The notes under the pieces are model-generated. The model was not told the origin of the DNA. It worked only from the letters and a program-made list of their open reading frames with translations, and searched no databases. A DNA stretch of 64,000 nt from Puccinia triticina (lineage: Eukaryota > Basidiomycota > Pucciniomycetes > Pucciniales > Pucciniaceae), in assembly GCF_026914185.1 (NCBI RefSeq), contig NC_070559.1:4934001-4998000 (forward strand). The letters are read 5' to 3'. The position numbers and the translations under genes were made by a program. Every line of letters starts with the position of its first letter. The stretch's first letter is position 1. Shown piece by piece: positions 11,489 through 22,720 of this stretch.

Positions 11489-14078
11489 TCAGGCAGAATT
11501 TGAGAGAAAATCTTGACCCAATCCCAACCCAACTTGACTTATTGGCATATCTCTGGCAAGTTGCACGGCCTCAGAAATCCACTTGGGTTCCCACTTCGCC
11601 AGTTTGAAATATTCATCTTTAAAAGATGGGTGCAGAACTTGGGAATTACAAAGTAAGTTGTGTTTATCAGTTTTTATGTCAAAGGTTAATTTATAATAAA
11701 ACTTACTCATGGCAACCCGGTACAGCGGTAAGCAATCTGTAAGGGTATAGTATTTTTTTGTCAGACAAAGGCCTGCACGGCAAGCATTCCTCAAGGCCGT
11801 GGGGTATACATCACGCTGATCAGAAATAATGCTTGATAAGTGACTGGTGATTTGGTCGATGAAGACAACCACTTGTGATATTTGCGCCCCGCCGCGAGTT
11901 GAGACCATAAGGGTTATTTCATAGAAGGGTTCTAGTATGTTGACAAGGTCGCGTGCCAAGTTGAGATCAATTTGGTTGATGTGATAAGCTCGATCACTGC
12001 TGTGTTGCTTATCCTTCTGCCACTCAAGACTGCATACCAAAATGTTAGTATGTTTGGATTGAGTGGGAAAATAACTACTCACATCGCCGCCGAGCATTGC
12101 TGGATACTGGAGAGTTGCACCAGAGTAGAGTTCCACCTGGTCCTGACGTCCCGCTCAACATTGTGTGGCGTTGAACATTCCTTCTCTTGACAGATCTCCA
12201 CAAAGAGCGCCTTGGAGTTTGGCGACTTGTTCAGCTTCCGCGAAATCGCTCGGAACTTGCAATACATATCAGTAATTTTCTGGAATTTTGAAAACAGGAA
12301 ATAACGGAATACCTTTGCCAAGCTCTCCTTGCATGATTGGGAAATGTATACATCATCATTGTCTTTGTCGCTCAAATCATTGATGTCGCCAGTTTCCAGT
12401 TTGAGTTCTTGATCATTGATGGGATTTGTAATACACCCAGAGTTGATTGGATCATTGGATAAGTCTTCATTGGAGTCTTCATTGTTTAAATGGGTACCTT
12501 TGTTGTACCTGTGTATGGTTAGCAAAAAATCAGCAGAGTTCACCTGCGAAAAGAGAAGAACATACATACAACTCAATCTGGTGTTCTGTGTCCTCTTCAT
12601 CATCTTGGTCGGATTCATCCAAGTCCATGCTCTTGTCAAAGTTGTCCTGCCCACTGTTTTTCTTCTTGTGGCTTCCAAAAGGGCGCAAAATGACTTGAAC
12701 AATCAAATTCAAGATATGCGCAAAACATCAAACCAATTTGGTCTTGCCGTGGAATCAAGCCCACTTGAACTTCTTGATTTCATTCACCATTGTTTGATTA
12801 TTCGTGGCGTTATCGGTGACTATACCACAGATCTGCAAGAAAAAAAGTGATTAATCCAAGTAATAGATGAAGATAGTAACTCTGACATGCTTACCTTGTT
12901 TTTCAAACCAAATTTTTCAACAATTATCCGGACGGTGTCGGCCAAATAGGCACCTGTGTGTCTGTCTTTTAACCTAACAAAGTCAAGAGGCATTGACTCC
13001 AATTCAAAGTCCCTATTTTCTCATTGAACCAAGCAATATATTACCGTTCCTAGGATATCAAACCCATTAGGGGACTGCCAGGCATCAAGGCCTAAGTACA
13101 TGGCGCCTTGATGACTCTAGCAACAAGCAAAAACATAAAAATTAGTAAAAATCAGCAACATAAAAAAGAAAAAAAGAACAAACTTTGAATGATTCTATGA
13201 GAGACTCCTGTACTGATGTATAAAGCCTGAATATGTCATGGGACACCGTCTTTTGTGTAGGCAAATTTTTCAGGACAATCAGATGCAGAATGTTTTGATG
13301 TGCGCCCTCGCCAAGAGCTATGAAAGGTCGAGCAGTTTCAGCGCACCAGATTGCACAGAGCTGGGGGACCTATTCAATAAAACATTCAGTCCTTATTGAG
13401 TGAGATGAAAAAGAAGCGATTGGATTGACTAACCTCTCGTGGATCTATATCACCGGTTCCAGATACACCAATTGCGGCAAGTTTGACAGTATCATTCACT
13501 GCTTGTTGCTTCTTGAGGCAACCAGCAACATGCTTTGAGAGGTTAGTCGGAGATGTATTGTATGTAGGGCGGTGGATTTTTGAGCCACAGCTGCAATTTA
13601 CGACATGAGAAGTGATGAGTGGAAGTAATTGGAAAGAATTCCAGAAAAGAAACTACCCACCTCTTACACAAGAATGCAATCATCCTGCGCCCGTGTTTGT
13701 TGAGTTGGTCAGAAAGCATGGGCGGGTCGTAGTACGCATAGGCTGAACTGTTGGAATTGCTGTGCAATTTACATGCCCGATCTGGAAAATGAAAAAAATT
13801 GTCAGTTTTTCACTTGTTTAGCAATAAAGATTAAAGGTGGAGCTTGTAAGGTACTAACTGAGCTCTTGATCATCAGAAATTTGATGAGTTGTTGACGCTT
13901 GAGTATTTGCGGGAGTCGTGCTATCACGGTATGTCAGTTGCTGTTTTTGGTCTGAATGTTCAGTGAGATCGGACACAGTTGGTTTCTTTCTTCTAGCAAC
14001 TCTTTTAGAATTAGGAGAGCTACTGGGGTCGGAGGTTTGTGGAGATGATTTGCGGCGCTTCTTGCTTTTGGGCGCCAT
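11489..14078 (-). pseudogene. hAT-family transposase, 3'-truncated
   Basis: A minus-strand multi-exon transposase. The first ATG is at 14078, opening a Lys/Ser/Pro-rich basic N-terminus. A BED-type zinc finger follows across 13440-13767 (CSCG...H...C pattern), then the core: LGLDAWQSPNG (about 13020-13115), the ICGIVTDNATNNQTM block (about 12833) with the acidic residue of the catalytic core, CFAHILNLIVQ, then RTRWNSTLVQL (about 12130). An intron at about 12080-12020 joins to EWQKDK...EITLMVS..G.ARISQVVVFIDQI-like sequence. The reading ends at 11489 before the C-terminal hAT dimerisation domain, which I cannot find downstream. No clear terminal inverted repeats. It is a dead copy; it does not match the two other hAT transposases in the window closely. 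Confidence 0.75.
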
Positions 14079-14234
14079 GACCGTATCGGATTTGTGCTGA
14101 GGAGGGTACTGAGTATATTGGTTGGTGGGGCCAGGACCCGGTCCCAAGTGTGGTTTCACAGGATATGTACATATATGTCACAGGAAAAATGCATATACTT
14201 GGTTGTTGCGTGACAACCACGGGTCCCCAATTGG

Positions 14235-14445
14235 TTCCCCTGCCCAGTGGCAGAAACGGGCAGGTACCCGGGTGGGTACCCGCCGCTTTTTTTATGCCAA
14301 AACCAGATACCCGGCACCCGCTGGCGGGTACTAGGACACGTCAGCAGGTACCCGCCAACGGGTGCCTAGTACCCGCCAACGGGTGCCTAGTACCCGCCAA
14401 CGGGTGCCTAGTACCCGCCAACGGGTACCAGGGCCCATCCCTATT
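14235..14445. repeat. GGTACCCG-type subterminal repeat block
   Basis: Four direct 21-22-bp copies of ACCCGCCAACGGGTGCCTAGT (14347-14430), preceded by looser GGTACCCGGGTGGGTACCCG dyads. Similar blocks occur at the ends of the hAT MITE 49959-51425 and of the hAT element 33310-36117, so this is probably the subterminal region of a hAT element, perhaps the one coding at 11489-14078. The end sequence GGGATGGGCCC at about 14431-14441 looks like a hAT terminus, but its partner was not found. Confidence 0.55.
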
Positions 14446-15275
14446 TTCAACCCTCCTTTGATCTTCAAGAGGCTGCAGAAGTAAGAGATAAATATGATTG
14501 AATCTTTTTTCTTTGTAAAAACCTGTCAAGCTGACAGTTTTTTCTTGACAAGAGACATATTTATGGACTTGCACGTGCTAAAACCGTATGTATGTATGTA
14601 TGTGCTACACCTGTAAGCCCATAGACATGGCCACTGGAGCACCTCCAATAAACATTGGAGCACCTCCAATGGCCCCTGTGCTGACCCGGCTGGGCAATGG
14701 AAAACATCAAAATAGGTTCTTTGGAGCTGGTTGTTCTACAATAATTCACGTGTCTGACATGGGCTCTGTAACACCGCTGCAAGCGTGGAGCATTGGCACT
14801 GTGATCCTCACCCCTTTTGCTGGGGATCTTGGCCAGCAAAAAACAGGGAAAATAACAAAACCAAACCCTGGAATTACAAATGGGTACCCGGGATAGTACC
14901 CCTATGGTAGGAATTTAGGGCTGGCCCCCCTGCCCGGCCTCTCCGGGTATACCCGTGGTCTGCCCCGCGGGCATAGGGCTCCGGGACGCCTCTTTGCCTG
15001 GACTGTACCCGGCCTACCCAGCGGTTACGGTCCACAGGCATAGTGGGTGCAGTAGCTCTGGGCCTGTACAGGCCTGTACAGACCCGCGGGAGTCGGGAAC
15101 GGGTCGCGGGTATACCCGTAGCCCGTCAGCCCCGCGGGCTGCTTGATTTTGGTACCCGAGTGACGGGTATACCCGCGGGACGGGCGCCGGGCTAGCTCAA
15201 AGTGGCCGGGTACCCCGCGGGATCCAGCCTCAGGATGCCTTGCGCAACGTACATACAACCTGCAACATTCTCTCG
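14446..15275. other. Intergenic, GC-rich hAT-like debris
   Basis: A 14620-14670 stretch repeats GGAGCACCTCCAATRRMC. From 14880 to 15230 the sequence is very GC-rich with repeated GGGTACCCG, GGGTATACCCG and CCCGCGGG motifs of the subterminal type seen elsewhere. It abuts the UPF0538 gene, so it may supply or disrupt the promoter. No coding sequence is supported. Confidence 0.45.
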
Positions 15276-15995
15276 ATGGCCGACACGAAGGGAACCGATC
15301 CACTGACAAATACCACCAAACCGAATACAGATGCAACGATAACCGTCAGAATCATCAAATCATTCGAGTACCGAAACTTCAAAAACTTGGTGCTCCATCA
15401 TCTCAACTTGGAAACGATCAAGATCGATGATCTCTTAGCTCTTTGCCAGAAACGTGTGTGGCATCAGTAACTCGACTCGGTAGTCACTCAATCATCTGAT
15501 GTCGCTCGTCTCTTTTTTAGAGATATCATCTGCGTCTGGTTGGAAGATGTTCCAAAATGTAGCACTCGGTTAGCGTCATATGCACAACTGCCAACCATCT
15601 TCTCACCCATACTAATAAAGATTGCATTAGATACTTTCAAATTGTACAGCAAAGCACATGGGGCCAAAGTTGAGTCACTGTGCCATCCGCCTTCAGAATG
15701 TCAATCCTCCAACCCTCCAGAATAGACTCACACCACCGCCAAATCTACCGGGTTCAGTAGACCACTAATCTGATTATCAACTTGGATCACGACGACTGGA
15801 TTTTGGAGGACCGTTCTAAATCTCTGTCGGATTACGGCTTAGGTTTGCCTTGTGACTTTTAACAAAACTTCTGGATCTGTTAGATTTACGCAACTTATGC
15901 CGGATTGTAAACCTGTAGAAAACGAATCAGAAGTCAGCTTATTCAATCGCACGAATTATGAGGCTTTCAAAGCAAACCCTCAGCAAAAGTGGTGA
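15276..15995 (+). CDS. UPF0538 (C2orf76-like) protein
   Basis: A conserved eukaryotic protein family of unknown function. Five short exons, read from splice signals: 15276-15453, 15521-15558, 15621-15668, 15761-15842, 15919-15995. Together they give 140 residues in one frame with phases that match at every junction. Family landmarks in order: ITVRIIKSFEYRNFK near residue 20-35 (the family signature), SGWKMFQN, ALDTFKLYSKAHGAK, TTNLIINLDHDDWIL, and the closing NYEAFKANPQQKW ending in TGA. Vertebrate C2orf76 is of similar length and also ends in YKANP..W. The start is the ATG of MADTKG; an ATG or other start further upstream would only add a short unrelated leader. The gene lies between repeats, with GC-rich debris 40 bp upstream. 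It uses TGA as its stop. Confidence is high for the family and moderate for the first donor site. Confidence 0.88.
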
Positions 15996-16960
15996 TCCCA
16001 TTTTGTGGGAGCATTGCTCAATAGTTTCTGTACCTGTCTGCAAACAACTTCGGTACCTGCATTTTTTAGATCATCTTCAAGATCGTTTATAGCCCGAGCT
16101 AAGTAAGTCTCTCCGAAGAGGCGCGATACGTCTCGCGTAGCGACCTCCGTCCCCGGAGGAGGGTCAACTTGTGTTAATCCTAACTTAACACAAGTCCCCC
16201 CTGGTGGGAGGCTTGCTGTGGCTGGCCGCGAAGCGGCCCCTCCCGCAGGGAGGGACTTGCGTGTGATGTCAAAATGTTGGCTGGGAAAGAAATGGCCATT
16301 AATGGCTGGAGGGAAAATATTACGCCTCAGCCAGCCTCCCCCTCAGCTCCTACGGACCTACCCCAGAGCCAAATGACACTTCTGGACCTCAGCTTTCATT
16401 TGGCGCTGGTCTCATCTCCTCAATCCCAATTGTTTTCCTTGTACTAGTATTTCAAGAATAAAAACAAGTTGAAGAAATGTAAACCAAGGATCTACAACAC
16501 TCATGGCTTGTGGATCTTGGATTCACAAACCCACGGATATCTGTAGATCTTGCACCTGTAGCCACCCAATTGTAACATTTTCTTGCAGATATGATATTCA
16601 CTCTTGCAGATTTGCAGAAAATCCAAAAATGGATCTTCAGAGCAATGAAACATCCTACAGGATTCCTCTGACCTTCAAAACAGATTCCTTCCATCAGTTT
16701 TTGAGTGTTTCACTCAAAAAAGCTGGGGGTGAGGGTGTGCATCAGTACTGCCCTTAAATCTGTCTATTCAGTTTTCTTTGTACATATTTGGTCCATTTTT
16801 AAATAATTTTCTAGTGATTTTGGGACTGAATATCCTTCCCTACTAGCCTGAAGACATTATCCATGAGCCTATCCTGGGGAGAGCCCTCCGGGCGGGTTCC
16901 CCCGGACCCTCCGTTTGAGAGGCTTAGTTAAAAAGTCCAAGTCAAGATACGCCCCCGTAA
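15996..16960. other. Intergenic with TIR-element ends
   Basis: At 16110-16260 lie GC-rich ends of the type CCTCCGTCCCCGGAGG and CCCTCCCGCAGGGAGGG, and an inverted pair ACTTGTGTTA / TTAACACAAGT at about 16169-16197, where two element ends seem to abut. A similar end (GGACTTGTGTTAAG) is at about 27009. A related CCTCCGGGCGGG motif is near 16884. No gene is supported. Confidence 0.4.
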
Positions 16961-17559
16961 GAGCATCCTGCGGGTGCTAAACCGGGTCGCTAAACCAGAT
17001 ATAGCACCCCAAACCCGCTTTAGCAATGCCACTGCGGTGTGGTAGACGCTTTTGTTCTGCATGGAAAAATTCAAAAATTTCTGGTTTACATATGTGGTGT
17101 TACATTACCCTCTTTTGACACACACACTCCCTTCAGTTTACATACACAGTTTTACAAAACTGCATGTATATAGCTTACATACTACCCTTTTACATATATA
17201 TGTGTGTATATATGCGGCTACGTAGCAACCAGCCAGCCTCAAATGTGGCTGTGTAGCAACCACAAGCCACTTATTACAGTAACCTAGCAACCACAGGCCA
17301 CATTAATAAAGCGGCATAGTAACCATGAGGCTGTGCAAGTCACTCAAGCAGACTACACAGCAATACAGAAAGCTGTGCAGGTCACTTCAGAAGACTCCAT
17401 AGCAACCAGAGGGCTGTGTAAGCCACACTTGTAACTAGATCACCAGCTAAATTTGCTCATGTATACACTGCCACACTGTACATAGCTGTATTTGCACAGC
17501 ATTTGTAAAGGCACACCAGCCAAAACCCCTCATGTACATAGACCACCAGCATAAATGCC

Positions 17560-17600
17560 TCACATTTTCCTATATAAGGAGGGGCTCTCTCTTCCTTTGT
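17560..17600 (+). promoter_or_regulatory. LTR-type TATA promoter motif
   Basis: CTCACATTTTCCTATATAAG followed by GAGGGGCTCTC. The same arrangement (CTCACATTTT, TATA box, AAGGAGG) is found at 1770-1800, and TATATAAGGAGG at 8769. Three copies in non-homologous surroundings suggest the core promoter of one LTR family. Confidence 0.45.
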
Positions 17601-17809
17601 CCCTCATGGAATCCAAGGAAGGAGATCATTCCCCCCACGAGATTCAAATAAATTGTCACCACCTGTGGCACTATAATTCTTTGGCTTTTAGCCAAAGAAA
17701 AATGTGCATTTTTCTTAGGCTAAAAGCCAAAGGAGCGCTGGAGCTGGCCGGGCTGGCAGAGCTGAGTTCATAGGAACCTAGCCACAAAACCTGGGCAGCT
17801 CAACCAATG

Positions 17810-17885
17810 GTTGTTAGCCTAGTGGTTTGCAGCTGCGCTGCAAACCTCCTTACAGCAAGGTTGCCGGTTCAATTCCCACTGCCCC
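17810..17885 (+). mobile_element. tRNA-derived (SINE-like) sequence
   Basis: TTAGCCTAGTGGTTTGCAG resembles a pol III A box. About 45 bp downstream GGTTCAATTCCCACTGC resembles a B box inside a T-arm. The stem pairing of a true tRNA is not complete and there is no plausible anticodon arm, so I read it as a tRNA-derived repeat, not a tRNA gene. Confidence 0.45.
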
Positions 17886-17887
17886 CA

Positions 17888-18000
17888 TGCCCCATTTGGG
17901 GGTTAGGGGGCGGGTTTTTGGGGGTTGGGTTTTTGGGGGTTGGGTTTTTGGGGGTCGGGTTTTTGGGGGTCGGGTTTTAGGGGTTAGGGGTTAGGGCAGT
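17888..18000 (+). repeat. G-rich, telomere-like repeat
   Basis: Repeats of GGGGGTTGGGTTTTT (period about 15, at least four copies), flanked by GGGGTTAGGGGGCGGG on one side and GGGGTTAGGGGTTAGGG on the other. This could form G-quadruplexes. The TTAGGG-like parts recall the fungal telomere repeat, but the array is short, internal and irregular. Confidence 0.8.
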
Positions 18001-18011
18001 TTTTTTTAAAA

Positions 18012-18262
18012 AAAATGTGGCAAGGTGTATAGTACATTGTATTGGTATGTATCGGATACGTATTGGTATGTACCGGATACGTATTGGTATGTACCGGATA
18101 CGTATCGGTATGTATCAAATACGCGGATACGTATCAGTATGTACTTTCAGTACACTGTACAGGTATGTATTGGATACGTATTGGATATGTATCGCTATGT
18201 ATTGGATATGTATCGCTATGTATTTGTATCAGATACAGTAATGTGTCCAATACATACCAATA
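18012..18262. repeat. 21-bp minisatellite with dyad symmetry
   Basis: Tandem units TATTGGTATGTAYCGGATACG with period 21 (four clear copies 18038-18122, then looser ones to 18262). GTATCCG and CGGATAC, and GGTATG and CATACC, allow local folding. Non-coding despite open frames rich in Tyr/Val/Cys. Confidence 0.8.
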
Positions 18263-18938
18263 CCAGCGCCAGCCAGCGCGCCAGCTCCAGTGGAGCTGGC
18301 CCGGCCAGCTCTGCTGTCCTTCGGCTTTTAGCCAAAGAAAAATGCATTATTTTCTTCGGCTAATAGCCAAAGAAAAAAAGGGACAAAACTCATTGTCACC
18401 CTCACACTCTCCGCCACATAATAAAACACTAGCTTTATATTTTGCAATACACAGTCCATTGTGAGCCACTTGTGAGAAAAGTATTCAACTACACTAGACC
18501 ACTGTCTTCTTGCTTCCAGCCTAGCTGGGGGTGTTGTCAGTCTTTGTGCAAGCCCCGCGCGCACCTCGCGGGTTCACAAACCAATCACAAGGAAATCACA
18601 CATCCCTTTTGACTCAAATACATAAATACTTAGCCGCCTTGCCTCCACCTCCTTCCTAGCTCAGTAGAGATAAGCGCTGATTCTTCTACTGAGCTAGGTA
18701 AGCTTTTCCTTCTCATTTCTATCATAACATTGTACATAAGTAGAGAGATAAGCGCTGATTCTTCTACTGAGCTAGAAATGCAAAGTATTGTTGGGTTCTA
18801 GAAAATCTCTCCAAGACATTGGTCTTGTCTCGAACCCCGTCTTGGTCCATTTGGTGGACCCTACCCTTTATCCTGAGCCTTTGAGTGAAGAGTCATTTCA
18901 GACTCTTACACTTTTTTTTCTCAAACCCATCCTTCAGA

Positions 18939-21900
18939 ATGACCTCTTCCATCCCAAAATGTGAGACGAAGCAGATCATCGTCAAACTTGATCTGAATGG
19001 AACCACGGTGTGAGCTCTGGTCGACACAGGATCTGAATTGGATCTAATCACCGAGGAGGCAGCCAAAACGGCAGGATTGAAGCGCCAAACGCTGGCCAAA
19101 CCGATCGCAGTACGCCTAGCTCTTCAAGGCAAATCGCTGGACCAAGTTATACTCCGCCATTTTGTGACTGCCACCCTATACAATCCAAATTCTGGCCTAG
19201 CTTTTGACGACATGCCACTACGCATTGGTCACATTGACAGTGACTATGACATCATTGTTGGCACAGACTTCCTCAAACAATTTGATCTTTATCCTTCTAT
19301 CCTACATTGCCTCCTTCACTGCAACCAAACCAAAATCAATATCTACGATCACCGAGTCAAAGAATCCCTTCAACTTCCTTTCTCAACCGCGTCGACCTCT
19401 CAAGCTCCCTTCTCAGAACACGAAGCAGAACAACTTCTCCTTGGAGAGTTCTCGGACCTTTTCCCCCACGATATCCCGGCGGTCTCCGATGAGGCCGAGG
19501 ACGCTTGCCTGTTCGTAGATGGTACTTTTCCCTCACGATATCCCGGCGGTCTCCGATGAGGCCAAGGACGCCGGCCTGTTCGTAGATGGTACTTTTCCCA
19601 AGAAACTACAGAATGAGAACTCAAAGACAAGACACCGAATCATCTTGACTGATCCAAATGCAATCATCAATGAAAAACAATATCCTTACCCCCAGAAGCA
19701 TCTCCAGTCGTGGAGGAAATTGGTAGACCAACATCTAGAGGCAGGTCAAATTCAACGGTCATCCTCCCAATACGCCTCACCCAGTCTGATCATACCCAAG
19801 AAAGATCCGACAGCTCTTCCTCGGTGGGTATGTGACTACCGAAAACTGAACAGTTTCACCGTGAAAGACCGCTCCCCTCTACCAAATGTCAACGAGCTAG
19901 TCAGGACGGTTGCTACGGGCAAAGTTTTTTTGATCATTGACCAGACTAACACCTTTTTTCAAACTTGAATGCGGGAATCCGACATCCCAATTACGGCCGT
20001 CAAGACCCCATGGGGCCTGATGGAATGGCGAGTCATGCCAATGGGTCTCACAAATGCACCAGCGACCCATCAGCGACGATTGGAAGAAGCTCTGGGCGAC
20101 TTAATCAATAACATCTGTGTGGTTTATCTCGACGATATCGTCGTATTCTCGGACACCTTTGACCAACATGAGCGCCACGTCCGAAAAGTCCTCAAGAGGA
20201 TCCACGCGGCGCACCTATTCTGTTCACCAAAGAAGACACAACTGTTCTGAAAAGAGGTAAAATTCCTTGGCCATTGGATTTCAGCCAAAGGAATTCAACC
20301 GGATAATGAAAAGGTGGAGACAGTTCAATCTTGGCCTTCCCCACGCTCGGCAAAAGGAGTAAAACGCTTTCTAGGTACGGTACAATGGATGAAAAATTTT
20401 ATATGGGGGCTTCAAAAATACGTCGGCACTCTTATACCCCTCACCAGTTCAAAGCTCGAGTCAAAGGATTTCCGTTGGGGCGAGAAAGAAGAATGCGCGT
20501 TCAACAAAATCAAGAAAATAATGACATCCCTTCCGTGTCTGAAAAACGTTGATTACAATTCTGACGATCCCCTCTGGCTTTTTACCAATGCTAGCGGGTC
20601 GGGGTTAGGTGCGGCACTATTCCAAGGTAAGGATTGGAAGCTTGCTGCACCCATTGCCTATGAGTCACATCAAATGGCGCCGGCTGAGCGCAATTACCTG
20701 GTTCATGAACAGGAACTCCTGGCCGTAGTCCATGCTCTCCAAAAATGGAAAATGCTTCTTCTCGGCATGAAAGTCAACATAATGTTGGACCATCACTCCT
20801 TGACTCATCTCCTCAAACAACGTAATCTGAGCAAACGACAAGCTCAATGGACCGAATTGCTGGCCGATTTGATCTGCATTTTGATTACATCCGCGGCGAA
20901 GACAATACAGTGGCCAACACGTCGTCCTGCAAACACCTTCCCATCAAGGAGGACGACATCTCTCCAGCTGATGTGGCTTGTGTAGCGTCTCTGACCAAGA
21001 TGTCATTGACTCTATCTGATTCAATCAAGGCCTCCATCCGGGCAGGTTACGACAACGACTCCTTCTGCAAGGCGGTTTGGGGGGCCTTGCCCCTACGCAA
21101 AGATTGTGCTGACATCGACGGTCTACTTTTCGTCGACGGAAGGTTGGTAATTCCAGCCAACAAGAACCTCCACCCCGCTTTGTTGTCCAACACCCACACA
21201 AGACTCGGCCACTTAGGCCACCTAAAGACCTTGACAGAACTGCGGCGAGATTTTTTTTGGCCACGGATGACGACAGATGTGTTGGCCTATATAAAACATT
21301 GCAAGACATGCCAACGCACCAAAGCACCAACAACAGCCCCACCTGGAAAAATGGCCACCCCAACCTTCCCCCAGAAACCTCTTGTTGATCTAGCTATTGA
21401 TTTTGTGGGACCCCTTAAATCATCTTCCCACTAAGACATGCTCCTTAGCTGCACTTGCCAGCTCTCTGGATTCACCCGGCTGATTCCAGTTCTACAGACC
21501 GACACCGCAGAAAAGAATGCTTCGCGATTCTTTGGTGGATGCAACACTGGGTCGCTACGCTAACCATAGCGGTTAGTGTAGCGTAGCGCAGCGCAAATGC
21601 GCTATTTTTTAGCGTAGCGTTAGCGCAATTGCACGCATATGCGCTAACGCTACGCGCACGCGGTGCGCAGCTATTTTAGCTGATAGCGTAGCGTTAGCGC
21701 AGATGGGCGCAATTGCGCTAACGCTACACATGCAGGGCGCAAAAGAGCTCGCGCTACGCTGCGCTACAGCGCCTTTAGCGGTAAAAAAGGGCTTTTTTCC
21801 GCTAAAAGCGCTGTAGCGCAGCGCAGCGTAGCGTAGCGACTGTAGCGGCGCGCTAACGCTAACAAAGAATTGGCGCGCTGTTAGCGCCGCTGAAAATTAG

Positions 21901-22720
21901 CGCAGCGTAGCGGCGCTAACAGCGCGCTAACGCTATGCAAAATAGAGGGGCGCTTTTTGCCGCTACGCTAACGCATAGCGCTGAAATAGCGTAGCGTAGC
22001 GTTGCAATCCATCCACTGGATGGATTGCAAAATTTGGGGCGCCATCCTTGATCATCAGTGATCAAGACAAAACATGGACTTCAAGATTCTGGAAAACTCT
22101 GATGGAGCAATTAAAAATTAAATTCCACATGACAACTTCCTTTCATCTGCAAGCAGACGGGCGGAGTGAGAGGACTAACAAGACAGTAGGACAAATTCTG
22201 CGGACATTCACGGCCAAGAAGCAAGGGAAGTGGCTGAAATCTCTTCCCGTGGTTGAATTCACAATCAATTCAGCCATAAATGTTGCCACAGGATTCAGCC
22301 CATTTGAACTCCTCTTCGGACAAAAACCAAAACCTTTTCCCTCCACAACCGCTTGTCTAGACTCACTACCCGCCTTGGATAAATGGTTGAAACTACGCGA
22401 AGGGGCTTGGGCGGACGCACAAGATGCCCTCTGGACCAGCCGCATCCAACAAGCATCGTAGCAACGACCCTGGATTACTCCAGACAACTGGGTCCTCCTC
22501 GACTCCGCGGATTGGCGCGGGAAGCACAAAGGGGGGGTTGACAAGCTCAAAGAACGGTTTGAAGGGCCTTTCCGGGTGACAAAAGTTTTCAACACGGCCT
22601 CAATGTAGAACTTGATCTTCCAGGGAACAACAAACGCCACCCAACCTTTCACATATCCAAAGTCAAACGGTACCATTTCCCGGACAATGGTTCTTTCCCA
22701 CATTCTCCTGGCCCTGTGTC
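18939..22720 (+). pseudogene. Ty3/Gypsy pol polyprotein, decayed
   Basis: Order of domains: aspartic protease (LVDTGSELDLI, about 19018-19050), reverse transcriptase (WVCDYRKLN at about 19830; [11 protein letters not shown] with the YLDD catalytic motif at about 20120), RNase H (FTNASGSGLGAAL at about 20580, where the usual first Asp is Asn), integrase zinc-binding HH-CC region (LGHLGHLKTL...CKTCQRT, 21200-21315) and the DDE core (DLAIDFVGP, then ISDQDKTW and QADGRSERTNKTVGQ). Damage: TGA at 19011-19013, 19966-19968 and 20248-20250, TAA after KSSSH at 21432, a TAG near 22459 and another near 22606, a frameshifting 67-bp tandem duplication at 19468-19601, and a MITE inserted between the integrase catalytic residues at 21544. 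Confidence 0.9.
21544..22029. mobile_element. GCTACGC-rich foldback MITE in the Gypsy integrase
   Basis: This interrupts the integrase frame between FVGG-like sequence and WIAKFGAPS. It starts ACACTGGGTCGCTACGC, the same terminus as the element at 23259, and consists of GCTAACGCTACGC/GCGTAGCGTTAGC motifs. It resembles a longer, inverted version of the 23259 element: matching blocks occur in reverse order and orientation, with an extra central hairpin near 21770-21810. The right boundary is unusual: 22003-22029 is a perfect palindrome (TGCAATCCATCCA / TGGATGGATTGCA) that copies the flanking integrase codons in inverted form. Confidence 0.75.

Larger units (their letters stand above)
17676..18386. 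mobile_element. Foldback element with TTTGGCTTTTAGCC ends
   Basis: A segment at about 17682-17765 recurs inverted at about 18283-18378. Each arm is itself a hairpin (TTTGGCTTTTAGCCAAAG and its partner around an AAAAATG core) followed by a GCTGGAGCTGGCC stretch. Between the arms lie the tRNA-like sequence, G-rich repeat and 21-bp repeat. Target duplications were not resolved. Confidence 0.5.

Noticed and set aside
17810..17885. Functional tRNA gene
   Set aside because: A and B boxes are present, but no anticodon arm or acceptor stem forms; it is better explained as a tRNA-derived repeat.
18012..18464. Tyr/Val-rich frames over the 21-bp repeat
   Set aside because: They arise because a 21-bp unit stays in frame; the sequence is a minisatellite.
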